Counted from the stretch's first letter, positions 34,641 to 48,257 are shown. The stretch is DNA of 64,000 nt from Ampelocalamus luodianensis (GCA_036346255.1 CM070617.1:22743080-22807079); one strand, 5' to 3'. Numbers and translations: made by a program. The notes: generated by a model from the letters alone, not told the origin.

Positions 34641-37600
34641 CGGGTCCTCCGTGTATTCCACACTAGCCCCAGATCAGTAGCTAGTGTACACAGTCAAACA
34701 AGAAATGATAACACAACCATACAACGTTTTTCATTGAAATAATTAGAGTTGATACAAAAGAGGCATAAAGCCAACAAGCAGATTACAGCAGAAGCAAAAA
34801 CAGCAAGGTAGACCACACGATTCGCCACAGACAATCGTCTGGAGGGCGTAGCCTAGTCATCCAAGGTCTTCGACTCCTCGTAGCATTCCTCTCCTACTCA
34901 ATAATTAAATTAAACAAGAGTAAGCACAACAGTCATGCTAGTAAGTCACACCCGTCAAGTAACAGATTAAAATACATGCAAGGACATCTCAACGGAAGGC
35001 TTATAGTGTTGATTTGCATAAAGTTATGTTTCTTTCCAAATACTTGTACTAAGTTTTAAAACAGATATTCTATATTAAAATTCATTTTCCAAAACTCAAG
35101 TTTTATAGTCATATAACATTCATCAACAAGTGGTGAAAGATATCCTTCTATCACAAGGCTACCCACCCAAAACCCATTTGGATAGAGATTCAAAACTATT
35201 TAATGAAATATTTTGAAAACAAAAAACCAAAATCTAACTTGGAGTGGCTTTGTCAGTATGTCCATGACCGTGGACACGGCTATTCAAATAGTTTTACACT
35301 ATGTAGAGGTGTACAGCTTTACCCACACAACACAACTTCTCTAGTTTGTTTGATATCCATTGATACCACCGCTTCACTACCTTAGGTGAGCAGTCTAGAA
35401 CACGTGGCAAAGTCTTTACAAAGCGTCATTCCACCGCAGTCCTCCCTCGCTAAGGTTTCGCCTCCTTTGAATAGAAACCCGCAGGATTCACGCCCCTCTT
35501 GCATCAGGTGGGAATACATAAAAGTAGGTCGTAAACGACACCCACGCAGCCGGATGGAATGACCGCTCGCCGCTCCTTGCGACTGCAATGCGAGAGGAGA
35601 GAGTTAGGGTATGGTTGTGGGGCGTCAGGCGTGGCGTGGACTTTGCCTGGACACTTGGGTTGTTTATTGTTCTCAGTTGGGCCGTGATGTTTCCAGTTGG
35701 GCAGTGTGGGGATAGAGTAAGATTGGCATCAAAAGTGGGTGGGACGAATTGAAATGGACCACAGATTGAAATAAGTATTTTTTAGACTACTTGTTAGTAT
35801 ATACACCTAATATATCTATTGTATACTGAGTTTTTGCCAATTTTTTTGGTGTAATATGCCCCTCTTATGAGGTTATGCTTAAATAATTTGCGGTTGGCTT
35901 CATCAAATCTTTCTATCTCGTCGTGATTTCTTTGTCGCTATTTTTTCGGTTCTCTCTACAAAATTCATCTTTTTCGATCTTAATATCATGCACGTTTATA
36001 TCATATTTCATAAACTCTTATATGATCCGGGAGCTGGCGCGCATCACGAGTACAGAGTATAACATTCGCTTTACTTTCGGGGTTTTGCCTCTACACGGTA
36101 CCTCTACTGCTGTAATAATTGGGCACAAATGATTGAACCACAAGGGTGTGCCCATATCAATCAGCTTTCTCGCGCTCTGTCTGTGTGCATAATACGCGCA
36201 CCTGTGCGTGCACGCACCATACAAAAGCGCATGCATGCATGGGGCCCCGCCCATGCCTAGCTAGCGCGCTGCAGCCTACGTCCCCGTTTCACTCGTCGCG
36301 CCCGGACATGCCACAAAAGTAAGGCTCCCTCCATTGATATGAAATCGTGTCGTGTGCCGTCTTTGAGTAGGTGTCTTTATTTGCGCGCATGGTTAGTTGC
36401 ATACCTCCGTTAGCTGGGGACGACGAGCCCATCGGAATTCAAAACGCACAGACGACGCGAGCTCGGCAGGTTCGCGTCGTGCACGCGCGCGCGCACGTAA
36501 GTTTTTGGCGTATGCGGCAGCGATGGTAGACGAAAGGCAGCACGTGCGCTGCGTCAAAGAGGAAAAGCGCGGCGCGTCCTGCCACGCACCAGGCTGCTCG
36601 CTCCCGCTCCCGCTCCCGCGCACAGTGCACTGCATGCACACACATGTGGGTCCGGCCAGGCGCACACACATAATAGCACACTGACGACGTGCATGGAGGG
36701 GAGATGAGCGCGGGCACCCTCGCTGCCTCGCATGCTTTCCTCGAGGCTCGCGCGGCTCGACGGAAAGCTCGGGCGCGCGCGATCGACTCGTCGTCCTACC
36801 GCGCTTTTCGCCTTTCTCTCTCTCTCTCTCTGCGAGCTAGACCTGACGCGCGCGGCCCTGGCCGCAGCTAGCTCTCCGTCCATCACCTGTGGGGCGAGAA
36901 AAACAACACAAGCCTGCGCGCACAGTGCTGTGAAACACGGAGAGAGCTGTACGTGCGTGCTTGTGCTTTGCCGCTAGCTTCACGTCTCGCCCGTGAACGG
37001 TTTCCGATGCACTGCTCCGGTGGGGAAAATAACGATAGGACGGTGGAAAACACCTGGCCGGCTGGCACCGACATGTATTGTTCGGATATTTTTTCTACCG
37101 CAGCTGACCGGCGACATCACGTAGACATGCATGCATATTGCCATCCTGTTTGCGCACCTTGGTTCGACCCCAGTTTGAAATAGAGCATGCGTTTTCAAAG
37201 GATTGTGAAGGGTCGGTTTTTTATTACTACAAAATTCTGATGAAATTCATGGATTCAAATAGGGTCTTAAAGGAAGCTTAGAGAGGCCTCTGGTTGCAAA
37301 GCGACTACAAGGGTTCCTTTAATCAGGAGGTTACCACATTTTACTAGGATTTTTAGATAAAAGAGGCTGGATGAAGATGAATCGATGGTTGGACAATTTC
37401 TTAACTTCAAAGAGTGCTAGACATACCCACACCCACACACTCACACCACCCCATGATAAACACTGTGGTTGGACAATTTCTTGTATAACAAGATCTGGAC
37501 AAGTAGAGAGCCCATGCGTTATCTGGCTATTGGTTCCGGTCGAAGAATGGTCAAGATAAGTTTCACTAGCAGCACAATCATTTTACGTAGCCAATTTAGA

Positions 37601-38831
37601 AGAAAAATACCTCTGGTCCCAGATACAGTGTCAGGAGAAGTGAAAACGTGCGGCTCTACATATACACGGCCAGAATGCCTGTGTATGTGCTCGCATGAAA
37701 GATTGAGCGGTGTCGTAAAGTGACACTGCAGCATGGGTCCCCTTCGAGCGCGCCACTGTCCTGCCACTGTACGCGTCCAGGGCTTCGCTTTCACCTGTTG
37801 GTGGACGTAGTAGATGCCTAGGTACAGAGGACTGAGAGGAGCCCTGCAGTGACAACAAAAGCATAACCCCGGAGGAGTAGTTCCTTCACCCAGTACCGTG
37901 CCTTCGTACTCCACGTATCTTTGCTCTCGGCTTAAATCTCCTGTCACGGACCGGCGAATGGATGGATGGATGGGTGGGTGGGTGGACGTAAGGTTAATAG
38001 AAACAGCAGCCACGTCACTTGACCCTCTCCTGGCCAAGCTAGCTAGCCCTGCACGCATCTAGTACGGACGAGCTAACGAGTGCGCGGTCGTTGTTTTGCC
38101 TTACAGTGCCGCCCTTCTTCTCCGCCTCCAGTCCAACGCCGTCCTTGCCGTTCATCTTCTCCGTCTTCGGGCTACAGCTCCTTCTCGACTGTCGGTCCGC
38201 TCCCGTCGCCCGCGGCTAGCGCCGCCTCGCTGCAGCGGCTCCACTCCCCACCCACCGACGTCGTAGCCCCTACCAAACCTAACTCCTCTACTGCCGGCTC
38301 CGCCGCCCGTCGCCGCCCTCCTTCGAACCCAAGGCCGATGGCGCAACCGCGGCCTCGCCGCACCGCCACCACCACCGAGCCGCCCTCGCCCACTCGTCTC
38401 TCTATACAAGGGTCTCGATGAACCCTAACCCCTCACCGCTGGTGCACACAATCGCAGGAGAAGAAAGTTTCGCCGCTTATAGAGAAGATGAAGTTTCCTG
38501 GAGGAACAGGGCCATCCTTTAATCTTGGCCCTTCGTTGTGTATGGTAGGGCTCCCGTGGTGGCTCGCGTTAAGCCAAACGTGCCAGCGCGCACGAATTAG
38601 ATTTGTCAATCTAGTAAAATCCTTCGTCGTTGCGTTGCGCTCACACACTTGCTAATTATGCCACGCCCCATGAGGCGCTAACATGTGGCCCCTAGTGACA
38701 TCCCCACGAGGTAACGATCTTAGCGAGACCCCCTATCCTGGCAAGCGCTGCGACGATTGTTGATGATTGTATGTTCTGCTATGTTGAGCTCCCCCGCGCA
38801 AATGTTACTATTGCGTTCGTTTTTCTACGTA
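34641..38831. other. Intergenic region upstream of the BELL gene, part 2
   Basis: Possible minus-strand retroelement debris at about 34640-35760 (direction uncertain). A CT microsatellite lies at about 36815-36832 and a GGAT/GGGT run at 37965-37985. Open frames in GC-rich patches (for example 38080-38421) are compositional. No gene is supported. Confidence 0.35.
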
Positions 38832-39182
38832 ATTAGCGGCAGTCGACACAAAATGGCAGAAATAACTCCTTGTTCGCACGGTGACCGTCTAGACACGCCG
38901 TATGAGCGACACGCGCCCTCGTCCGTCCTGTGACCAACAGGATGTTCCTTGACCGCACTGCCACAGGCCATACCTGCCTTGTTCGTACGACCACAGGCCA
39001 CATCTGCCTCGTCCGCACGTGGCCGTGCAGACGAGGGGCGTCTGGCCGGCCACGGGATGGACAAGGCGCGTTCGGCCGGTCAAGATACGGACAAGGGCAT
39101 GTGTTATGCACATAACGTGTTCGGCCGGTCACCGTGCCAACAAGATATCATTTCTGTCATTTTGTCCCGATAGACGCTAACT
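38832..39182. mobile_element. About 350-bp MITE-like inverted-repeat element
   Basis: The left end (TTAGCGGCAGTCGACACAAA, then TTGTTCGCACGGTGACCG) recurs inverted at the right end as TTAGCGTCTATCGGGACAAA then TTGTTGGCACGGTGACCG. The arms are about 55-60 bp, with a GC-rich centre containing repeated GACCACAGGCC-like phrases. No clear target duplication. Confidence 0.65.
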
Positions 39183-39440
39183 GTGTCAAAAATGCACGTA
39201 ACACTGCCAAAAACTCTGCTGTTACCGAGCTGGAGACGGGGGACGAGAGGACCCACCTGTCCGTGTGTCGACGGGCTCGTGGGTGGGGTGCGCGGAGGCG
39301 TGGCGGGCCGTGTGGGCCAGGGGCCGTGTGCTATGTTTGGTCATGTCACAGGTGGGGTCCAGCCGGGTGATTGCTTCCGCGGGGGCCCAGCGCCTGCGCC
39401 CACCCAATGGGAGGGTTTGGTTTGGTCTGGGAAGGCGAGG

Positions 39441-39466
39441 CGATGCGATGCGATGCGATGCGATGC
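39441..39466. repeat. GATGC microsatellite
   Basis: About five consecutive copies of the pentamer GATGC. Confidence 0.85.
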
Positions 39467-40530
39467 ATTGAAGGGCGCGTATGATTTGCTGCCGCTCCGC
39501 TACAACTAGAGCAGTAGTGCTGGTACTACGCTCGGGTGGGGGAGTGTCTGGAGGGAAGGGCCACCATACCCACACAAGCGGCCAAGGGGAGTGGTTCTTC
39601 TATTATGGCTCCCTTATGCCGACTTACTTTCGGCAAATCCTTGATTCGTCACCCTGATAGCTTTGGATACTGCAGATGGGGTTAATGTGAGGCATTCCTC
39701 TTTTGAGGATTATAGGACGAAGGGGTGCATTGATTTGTACATTTAGGAACACGCACAGCTTGCTGTAGCAGCTAGGAGGTACAAAGTCAGGTACTAGTAC
39801 CAGTAGAGTACATTTATTAGGGGACTTAATCGCGCTGCACATGGAATGTCTTCTACTACTCCGGAACTAGTGGTCAAACCTACACGAGTGTATGTACCAA
39901 CCCACCCGCAGTAAAACAAGGGGAGGAGAGAAAAAATATATATATATAAAAAACTCACACGCTGACGCTGTCATCTCGCTCCCAGCACCAGTAGCAGCGA
40001 TAAAAATCTGACCCTGCTGAGCTCATGCACAGTGTTTAGAGGCTGGACGGCCCCTTGGACCCATAAGTAGCCTCTAAGGCTAAATGTAATTTTCTATTGT
40101 GTATAGACTATTTCCTTTCTACTATGGATCCCACAGCTATAATTAAGAAAGTAGAAAAAAAAATCCCTACTTCAACTGGTATGGTATCCATCCCGGTCAC
40201 TATCTCAACTTTCATCCATCCGCATTGCCACAGTATCAATACAAAGGGTTGCTACAGTACAGTGGTACACGCATGAAATCTCCGGCATTGCTTTCTGATC
40301 AGCTGTCCACGGTGATAAGAGCACGTACAACAGAGGTGTTCCGAAAAAAATTGATTTTTCTTGTCACCTACAATGGATAAGAGGCTTATTTTATATCATT
40401 AATGTTTAATTAGACAACAGTGCTTAAGATATACTTATGTATATAACTATATATAATTAATAAGTAATATAATCATCTGATCACTTACAAAATAGATATT
40501 TGTATTAGAGGAAATGACTTTTACATAAAT
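39467..40530. other. Intergenic DNA, no feature recognised
   Basis: Mixed composition with a short TA run near 39938-39951. No gene or complete transposon recognised. Confidence 0.4.
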
Positions 40531-40540
40531 ATTTAATGTT

Positions 40541-40710
40541 GAGATTGTCTATTCGTAAGGTGACTGAAATTTTATTAAACATAAGTCACATATTTTATCC
40601 ATTAGATCAATATCTAATCATATGACACATCAATCTCTACACAAATCCAATTATCACGACAATTGACTTAAACTTAAAAAAATTTCGGACAACTTATAAA
40701 TAACAAATCC
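40541..40710. mobile_element. 170-bp MITE, copy 2, with 10-bp target repeat
   Basis: Flanked exactly by ATTTAATGTT (40531-40540 and 40711-40720). The ends are imperfect inverted repeats and the body matches 24401-24570. A 9-10-bp duplication points to a Mutator-like origin. It sits 0.9 kb upstream of the BELL start codon. Confidence 0.85.
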
Positions 40711-40720
40711 ATTTAATGTT

Positions 40721-41644
40721 ATAACTATATTATCTTTTTTAAGCACATATATACAAGCATATGTCATTGTACATGCCATAATAGCACCGTAACATTATCC
40801 TACCCCATGACCCCAAAGGGAGCCGCACCAATAGAAAAATAATCTTATAGGATCTGGTCCACAACTCCATTGATGTAGACCAATTTTATCATGTGACACA
40901 TGTTCTTTTACGAATCTTAAAGCACACAGCCTAATAAATCACTGATGCGAATTTTTACAAATTGAATACTGAAGGTTATTACGTCACGTTTTGAGATTCG
41001 AGAAAAGATATATGTCATATATTAGAGTTGATCCACATCAATAAAGTTATAGACCAGATCCTATTGAATTATTTTCCGCACCAACGGCGAGTACGCGCAC
41101 GGGCCACGGTCTTGATCACCCACTGCCACCTTAAGCGCAGCGCCTATTTTTACCTGCGCCCCTGCTCCTCGTTGGCTCGCTCCAATCTCCATCTCATCTC
41201 ACCGCCGAGCTCGGCCTTTCTGCTTTCGCTTTCACGGCTTAACCATTTCCCTCCTACCCTTTTTCACCTCTCCCTCTCGCGGTCTCTCGCCTTTGCAGAA
41301 AGAAAGGCACCCCGAACCCAACGACAACACCACCAGCAGCAGGGCAGCACCTCGCAAAGAAGAAAGGAAAAAGAAGAGAAATAAAAGGCGAGGGTGGGAA
41401 GCAAAAGAAGGAAGGCTACAGCAGCAGCAGCAGCAGAGACCAGCCAGCGAGGGAGCCAGGCCCGGCGCTCGGAAAGTGCGGAGTCGTTTCCCCTCTATCT
41501 ATCTCCACTCTCTCCAGGGCCAGGTGCTCGCACTGCTCACCACCCCTTACGTACCGCGCGCGCCGGTACCGACCCCGAGAAGGCCACCGACGCGAGCACG
41601 AGTACGTGCGGGAGGGAAGGAGCGAGCGAGCTTGATCGCTCGCC
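40721..41644 (+). promoter_or_regulatory. Proximal upstream region and leader of the BELL gene
   Basis: The sequence changes from AT-rich to CT-rich (about 41100-41290), then purine-rich with AGC repeats (about 41330-41450), and reaches the ATG at 41645. Such a long pyrimidine/AGC-rich leader is common for plant homeobox genes. I cannot fix a transcription start. Confidence 0.4.
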
Positions 41645-44600
41645 ATGTCCGCCGCGGGCGGGTACGGTGGCAGGGCGGGGAGTGGGACCGAGCCCCACGG
41701 CCACGGCTACGCGCATGGGCACCTCCTGCTTCAGCATCATGCACAGCACGTGGCCGGCTCGGCCGCGGGCGGGCAGCTGTACCACGTGCCGCAGCACAGC
41801 CGGCGCGAGAAGCTCCGGTTCCCCCCGGACGCCGCGGACTCGCCCCCGCCGCCTCCTGCCCCGCAGCAGCATCCCGGGGCGTGGCCGCCTCCCCCGGCGT
41901 TCTACTCGTACGCGTCCTCGTCCTCGTCGTACTCGCCGCACAGCCCGACGCTGGCGCAGGCGCAGCTGGTGACGCACGGGCTGGCCGCACCACTCCCACA
42001 GATCCCGACGCAGAACTTCTCGCTGTCCCTCTCTTCCTCGTCGTCGAATCCTCCCCCGCCGCCCAGGAGGCAGTTCGGCGGCCCCGCGCCTGCCACGGGG
42101 CCCTACGGTCCCTTCACGGGCTACGCGGCGGTGCTCGGGCGGTCAAGGTTCCTCGGCCCGGCGCAGAAGCTGCTCGAGGAGATCTGCGACGTGGGCGGGG
42201 CTGCCGCGCACGTTGACCGCAGCGTCCCCGACGAGGGCCTGCTCGGCGGGGATCCGATGGACGGCACCGACGCCGTCGATCACGACCTGGACGCCGCCGA
42301 CCGCGTGGCCGCCGACGCTGGCCCCATCTCGGGCGCCGAGCAGCAATGGAAGAAGACGAGGCTTATCTCAATGATGGAAGAGGTGAGCTAGCTAACTAAG
42401 CTCGTGGCCTCGTCTAAAAATTTCTCCTTCCAGGTTTCTTGTGGCTTGCATCTTTTTTACCTTGTTTCGGTGTAGCAATTATCGCTCCTTCTGGGTGAAG
42501 AATCTTGCACATAGTGGTCACATCACCGATGCAGTTGTGTCTTGCTTTTATTTACTGTGGTTGCATGTGCTTTTGATTTGATGATGATCGCTGTTGATAC
42601 AACATCTTTTGGATTGCTTTCTCTTCTTCAGTTCTACACTGTTCATGTTGAACAGTGTGTTCCTGCCATTTTTCTGATGAAAGATTATATTGTTCGGGTG
42701 TTTACTGCTTAGCACTAAGAATACTTGGGATGTCATCTACATGAAATTTAAACTGAATAGCGTCTTCAAATTCTGGGAAGATGAGGGATGGGCGATGCTG
42801 GGAGCTATAAACTCTCTCGTATGACACATTGACACCTGAAGAAAATTGTGCTGCTGCCAAATGCTTTCACATGGTTCGTACTAGACTCGCTCGTAGCGTC
42901 CTCTCCGAACATGGGCAACACATGAGCATCTACGTACAATGTAGAGAGCTTTCTATTTGTGGTACCCTCAATTTGCGATTTTGTTGGCCAGGGTTCTTTA
43001 ATAGCATCTTACTAACATAATTGGGAAGTAGGCTTGCTTTGTTGATGTCGTATCCACATGAAAACAAAAGCGTGCTGCTTCGTTTTCCTATCAAGGAAAT
43101 ATATTTTTATTTAAACGTTATTAGTAGCGGTTTTTCTCGTTGAGCTCTCTTCCAATTGCAATGACTTTTTAATTAGGTTTGCAAGAGATACCGGCAGTAC
43201 TATCAGCAGGTCCAAGCTGTGATCGCCTCGTTTGAGACCGTCGCGGGGTTCAGCAACGCCGCCCCGTTCGCGGCAATGGCTCTGAGGGCGATGGCGAAGC
43301 ACTTCAAGTGCTTGAAAGGCATGATACTGAACCAGCTGCGCAACACAAGCAAGATTGCTGTCAAAGAGGGCCTGAACAAGGACATCGCCATGTTTGGGCT
43401 TGCGGGCGGCAGCGCCGGCCTCCAGGGAGGGAACAGCGTGAGTGCCTTCGGTCAGCCGCACAACATTTGGCGGCCTCAGAGGGGGCTTCCCGAGCGCGCC
43501 GTGTCTGTTCTCCGCGCTTGGTTGTTCGAGCACTTCCTGCACCCGTAAGTTGATTTGTCCACTTAAATTACTGCCGATTGTGTTAATCATAATCAAGAGT
43601 CATTTGCACTTGACTACGGGAGTTTGCACCATTTCAAGATGGTGGTGGTTATATTCACTTTTGTGAAGCATTGTGACTGATGATGCAATTTAAAACTGCT
43701 TGCTTCTGCGGAGGACTGTGATTTGCAGTCGCAAATAGTTATTAGCTGGGTAATAGTGACTTGGCTATACATGATGATGAGTCGCTGTTTCTTCGACATG
43801 ATTTATGCTAGAACTTCAATCCATGACAAGCATGGATAGATGCTATGGCGATAGCAAGCAATCCTGGGTGTCTGAATCATTACGATAGACTTACATGATG
43901 GGAGTTCATGGCTTCAAAATTATTATATGGTAGTCAATAACATGATGGATGGTCAGCTTTTAAACCTGTACTTGAAGTGTATTTGAGCTGTACATACACA
44001 TCACAAAGGAGCAGCCGCCTTAGTGGATTTAAGTACTCTAGTTAGTACGCCATTGCGTTCTTGTTAGATACAATTGCATAACTTCTCAGTATCGTTAGGT
44101 GCCTGGTTGCATGAGTTTGGTAAGGGGCCCAATTTCTCATATATCGGGTAGCTTTTAGTACATGCTGATCGTGGATCAACTTGCCAGTGGGCTTTACTTC
44201 CAACCAAATTTTAGAGGCACCTACCTATATTAATCATCATCATTATTTAGTTTGTTTTGCATATTACATTTAGTTTTTATAGTACGACCATTTTGCATGA
44301 TGTATGATCTGAAAGCTGTGATTATGCCCCAGTGGTTACATCAAATTGATTGGTACGGTGTCAAGATGTTCAGTTGCTGATCATTATGGCTTTAATGTTA
44401 GTCCTTTCCATTTTGCACTGATTTTGCTATTATATGGAGTTCAGTCTGTTTCTTAATTATTGCTATCAATCTTTCATGGCCTTTAAGGAAAGAAGAAAAA
44501 CTAAGTTCAAGCCTATAATTGGTCAATTATTGCCCTTTTGTTAGATCCCATATCAATCAGCGCGTTAGATTGGCTAAAATTCTTTTCAGAAGCCTTCACT

Positions 44601-46066
44601 TTTTATAATTACCTTTTTGTTGGCATCAACTTGGATATTAGAGATGTTTACAAAGTCTTGCTCGGATGGAGATGGGGCCATAAGATAAATTTATAAAGAT
44701 GTGAACCCGTTTGTCTCCTTTTTACAAAGTTTTGTGTGTTTTAAGTTTTGGACTGAGTGAAAGCATGAAGAGCACCTCAGCACAATAATTGTCTAATTGT
44801 CTTTGGTCTCCTGATCTAATCCTCACCTAGCTTCTTTTCTACTCCTTTCTTTGCACTGCAGGGCGGTCTGATGAAATGGCAATAGTCAAATTTCGAATAG
44901 TACTAGCTGAGTGCTTATGCGTTGCAATAGATTTCAAATAAAACATAATATAAGTTATAAGCTTAGAAAACAATTGATACATAAGGTAATTATCCCTACA
45001 AATGAAAGTTTTATACATAATTTGCATCCAACTAATAAACTACATAGAATCTTATCACAAACTACAAATATAGATAATTTAATTATCTACAGTAGATTTG
45101 TCAAGTATGTTATACATATGTGTATATACTCAAGATAGGGTGTACATATTTATCCATCACATCACCACCACCAAGTCCTCCTTTTATAACAGTAAAGATA
45201 GCCTTGCGTGAAAGCTTCTTGGTTGATTCATTCCCCTTTGAGTGTGTTACTATACTAGTACATTAGTCTCATTTTCAGATTTCAATTATCCAGGTATCCT
45301 ACTGATGGCGACAAGCAATTGCTGGCAAAACAAACAGGCTTAACACGGAATCAGGTGAATAGCAGTGCTGCCTGCTCGCTGTAGTGATTGTTATCACCGG
45401 TTTTACTAGTTTATGCGAAATCTAATCTGTGCTTATTGTTTCTGAAACTTTCTGATAGATTTAGTAATGCTCGTGCAGGTATCAAATTGGTTTATCAATG
45501 CAAGGGTTAGACTGTGGAAGCCAATGGTGGAAGAAATTCACAACCTTGAGATGAAGCAGATGCACAAGCATTCAGCCATCGACAAGAGTCAGCATGGCAT
45601 GCATCATCAGGCCCAGCATTCGTCGCAGTGCAGCGGGAAGCCATCTGATCCTTCCGATTCGCAGCCCGGACAGAGTAGCAGCATCACAAGGAACCACAAC
45701 ACCCCTACTTCCCAGAGTTTCCCGGATGAACTCTCCCAGATGTCCCACTCCATCCCGGGACAGGTGAGCTTCGCATATAACGGACTGTCCACACAGCACA
45801 GCATCGGATCATCACAACAACAGCAAGTCGGTGGAGTCTGGGTCGGTGGAGCGGGGAACGGCGGCGTCTCCCTCACCCTCGGTCTCCACCAGAATAATAG
45901 GGTCTGCATCGCTGATCCGCTTCCAGCTACTCTCCCACCCAACCTCGCCCACCGTTTCGGACTTGAGGATGTTAATGACGCTTATGTGATGGGCTCATTT
46001 GGAAGCCAGGATCGGCATTTTGCAAAGGAGATTGGTGGCCACTTGCTTCATGATTTTGTTGGGTGA
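41645..46066 (+). CDS. qSH1/SH5-like: BEL1-like (BELL/TALE) homeodomain transcription factor, qSH1/SH5 type
   Basis: Four exons: 41645-42382, 43177-43544, 45294-45354 and 45479-46066, all GT-AG and in phase, giving 584 residues. The Ser/Pro/His-rich N-terminus has GQLYHVPQHSRREKLRFPPD; the SKY region GPFTGYAAVLGRSRFLGPAQ lies at about 156-175. The BELL domain fills exon 2 (about 247-345). The TALE homeodomain spans exons 2-4 (about 355-417) with the three-residue-extension PYPTDGDK and helix 3 VSNWFINARVRLWKP. A C-terminal VSLTLGL (ZIBEL-type) motif lies at about 519-525. BELL proteins pair with KNOX proteins in the nucleus to control meristem and boundary identity. The conserved N- and C-termini resemble rice qSH1 and SH5, which specify the grain abscission zone; I cannot tell which is the ortholog. 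Intron 2 carries a dispersed repeat. No lesion seen. Confidence 0.93.
44901..45191 (+). repeat. Dispersed repeat, copy 2, inside BELL intron 2
   Basis: Full-length match to the flanks of the 854-bp MITE at 3985-5157. It contains the uninterrupted site (near 45072-45088, GATAATTTAATTATC) where copy 1 has the insertion. Confidence 0.8.
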
Positions 46067-47446
46067 TGGTGGTTGCTGGCTCATCTTGCTGATGATGCAG
46101 CACATGTAATGTACTACTAGTATGCTAGGATGGTATATAAGTCAATCACTTGGCGGCTTGGCTTGATCGGTTTGAATCAATTTCTTTGGAGGGTGGAAAA
46201 AACATTGATATGCCCTTCATGTAGATCCAGGTATGCTGTCAGATATTCGACACTTGTGGGCTATAGAGAGCATGACAATACCTTCCCAAGGCATGTCGTC
46301 TGCTATTTGTTCTAAGACTTTAGATTAACCTGTGATTAATGGAAGCCTTTGGCTTGGGTACTGTACTACTGTGGAGTATTCCCACTTCCCACACCGCAGA
46401 GAAAAAGGCGGCTCATGTTTACGGCCAAAGTGGTGAAGCTTCAATTTGTCCCTGTAGAATATGACCATCTAGCCTTATCTTTCAGCCTGTTTTGTTAGCC
46501 TTTCTATGTGTATTAAACTAAGCAAGCAGACATTTGTGTTATATCTTGTGTCCTTAGCTGGGGGTAGCCTCCTAAAGTTCGGACAAACCATGATTAGGCC
46601 ACTTGTTAACCTGTAACTGGCTTTGTCACACTGACAAATTTTATTGGGGTGCCTGCGGTAGATTGGCTTATCTCTTGATCAATGCATTAAACTATTGGCA
46701 CAGTACCTAAAATGGCAAAGCTACGATGGAGTCTGGCTGTCTTGCCTGTGGAGGTGTATTATATTGAGCCGTGTTACCTGGGCAATCGGGCATAGTTAGC
46801 TGTGTGCTCTTAGTTTTGCAGCATCAGATTTGTGTCCAGGATGATTTTGTAAATATCCAATGTTACCTGGAGATGGGCAGCTTGGGGGGTCCAGACAATT
46901 TCGGAATATATGTAGTACTAGAGAAAAAGAAGATTGTTACTAGATGCTTTGTTCCTCTTGTTCTTCGATTTTCACCTGATTATGTTTGTTTCCTCTGCCA
47001 GTTCATGATAATAAACCTCACGCTTCCCATTAGACCATTAGAGTTTTTCTTATATATACTTTGATCTCTTAATTTTTGTCATTAAGAAACCTTAATTTCT
47101 CCTTAGAGATCTTCCTGTGCTCACCCTGGCTCTACAGAAATCTCCAGTAGCTAGGCCTTTCCTTGCTTCCTTCTCCAGGTACATGCCTCTTGAAAGCAAA
47201 ACTTTATTTTGTTCCACTTACGCCTTTATTTCTCTTTACATTTCTCGGGAGCACTGCATCTGCATGGGCATAGCCGCATAGGCACATGATCAAAAGCTGA
47301 GGCAGCCAGGCAGTGCCTACTGAGTACTGGCCTTTCCTAATCTAATATCTGATTGATTCTCGCTAAGCATATGTTCTTTCCACTCTAAGATATGGCTGAT
47401 TCGATCCTCTTTGGATTTGGAAAGCTTTTAAAAAGAAAAAAAATAG
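46067..47446. other. BELL 3' region and intergenic DNA
   Basis: Probable 3' UTR follows the stop. The rest shows no recognisable gene; short frames near 46771-47064 have no domain. Confidence 0.4.
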
Positions 47447-47968
47447 ATATATGTCCATCGCAAAATGCACGATTTTAAAATATATCAATGAAGAGTTTCT
47501 TTTTTGAAATATATCATCGAAGAGTGATTATTTTTTGAGATATACCATTATCTACCTTTTACATCACTTTTGCACGTATTCAAACCCTATACTTTTTTCG
47601 TATGGACAAAAATGCCTCCACATACCATGTCCATTAATATCGACTAACCCAGTTCTAACATCTGTGATCATAACTTATTATGTACATCATGCTATCTTCA
47701 GAATATTGAACCATGCAAAATCGAGGTGGGGAATGAATTTAGGATCGAACGAACTGGGTCTAGTCGGTAGTAATGGACAGGGTAGGTAGGGGTATTTTTA
47801 TTCATACGGAAATACGTAGTCAAATACGAGGTCTGAATTCGTACACAAATGATGTTAAGGGTACATAATAGCATATCTTCAAATATGATCACTCATCAAT
47901 AGTATATTTTAAAGAAAAACTTTTAGGTGATATATTTTAAAATTATGTATTTCGCGATGATATATATA
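47447..47968. mobile_element. About 520-bp foldback element
   Basis: Two inverted arms of about 190 bp, moderately diverged, pair ATATATGTCCATCGCAAAAT at the left with the complement of ATTTCGCGATGATATATA at the right, and continue through ATTTTAAAATATATC and TTTTCGTATGGA-like segments. A TA run follows the right end (47961-47980). AT-rich and non-coding. Confidence 0.7.
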
Positions 47969-48249
47969 TATATATATATAATTTTTCAATTTAAAAATGT
48001 TTGCTTGGTTTGTCGACATCTGATCCAATCCAACGCAAGCTGTTGCTGCTGCTCCCGCCACACAACGGTTGTAGCACATCTGGTGCTTTTTGTCTTGGAA
48101 ATGACATGGTCATACTGTATGCATAGAATAATTGCTTTTCTCGGAAATGACACACAGTGCAGTGCGAGTAGGAGCATGTACAGTATATGAAACGCAGAGA
48201 CGGGCCAAAGGAGCAAGAAGAGATAGAAGAGTGGCTGTTACCTCCGGTT

Positions 48250-48257
48250 TATATAAA
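48250..48257 (+). promoter_or_regulatory. TATA box of the NAM-associated pseudogene
   Basis: TATATAAA lies 59 bp before the ATG at 48316, a usual plant promoter distance. Confidence 0.5.

Noticed and set aside
41293..42216. 307-codon frame overlapping BELL exon 1
   Set aside because: Out of frame with the clear BELL protein, does not start at an ATG, and is Arg/Ala-rich, as expected for a GC shadow.
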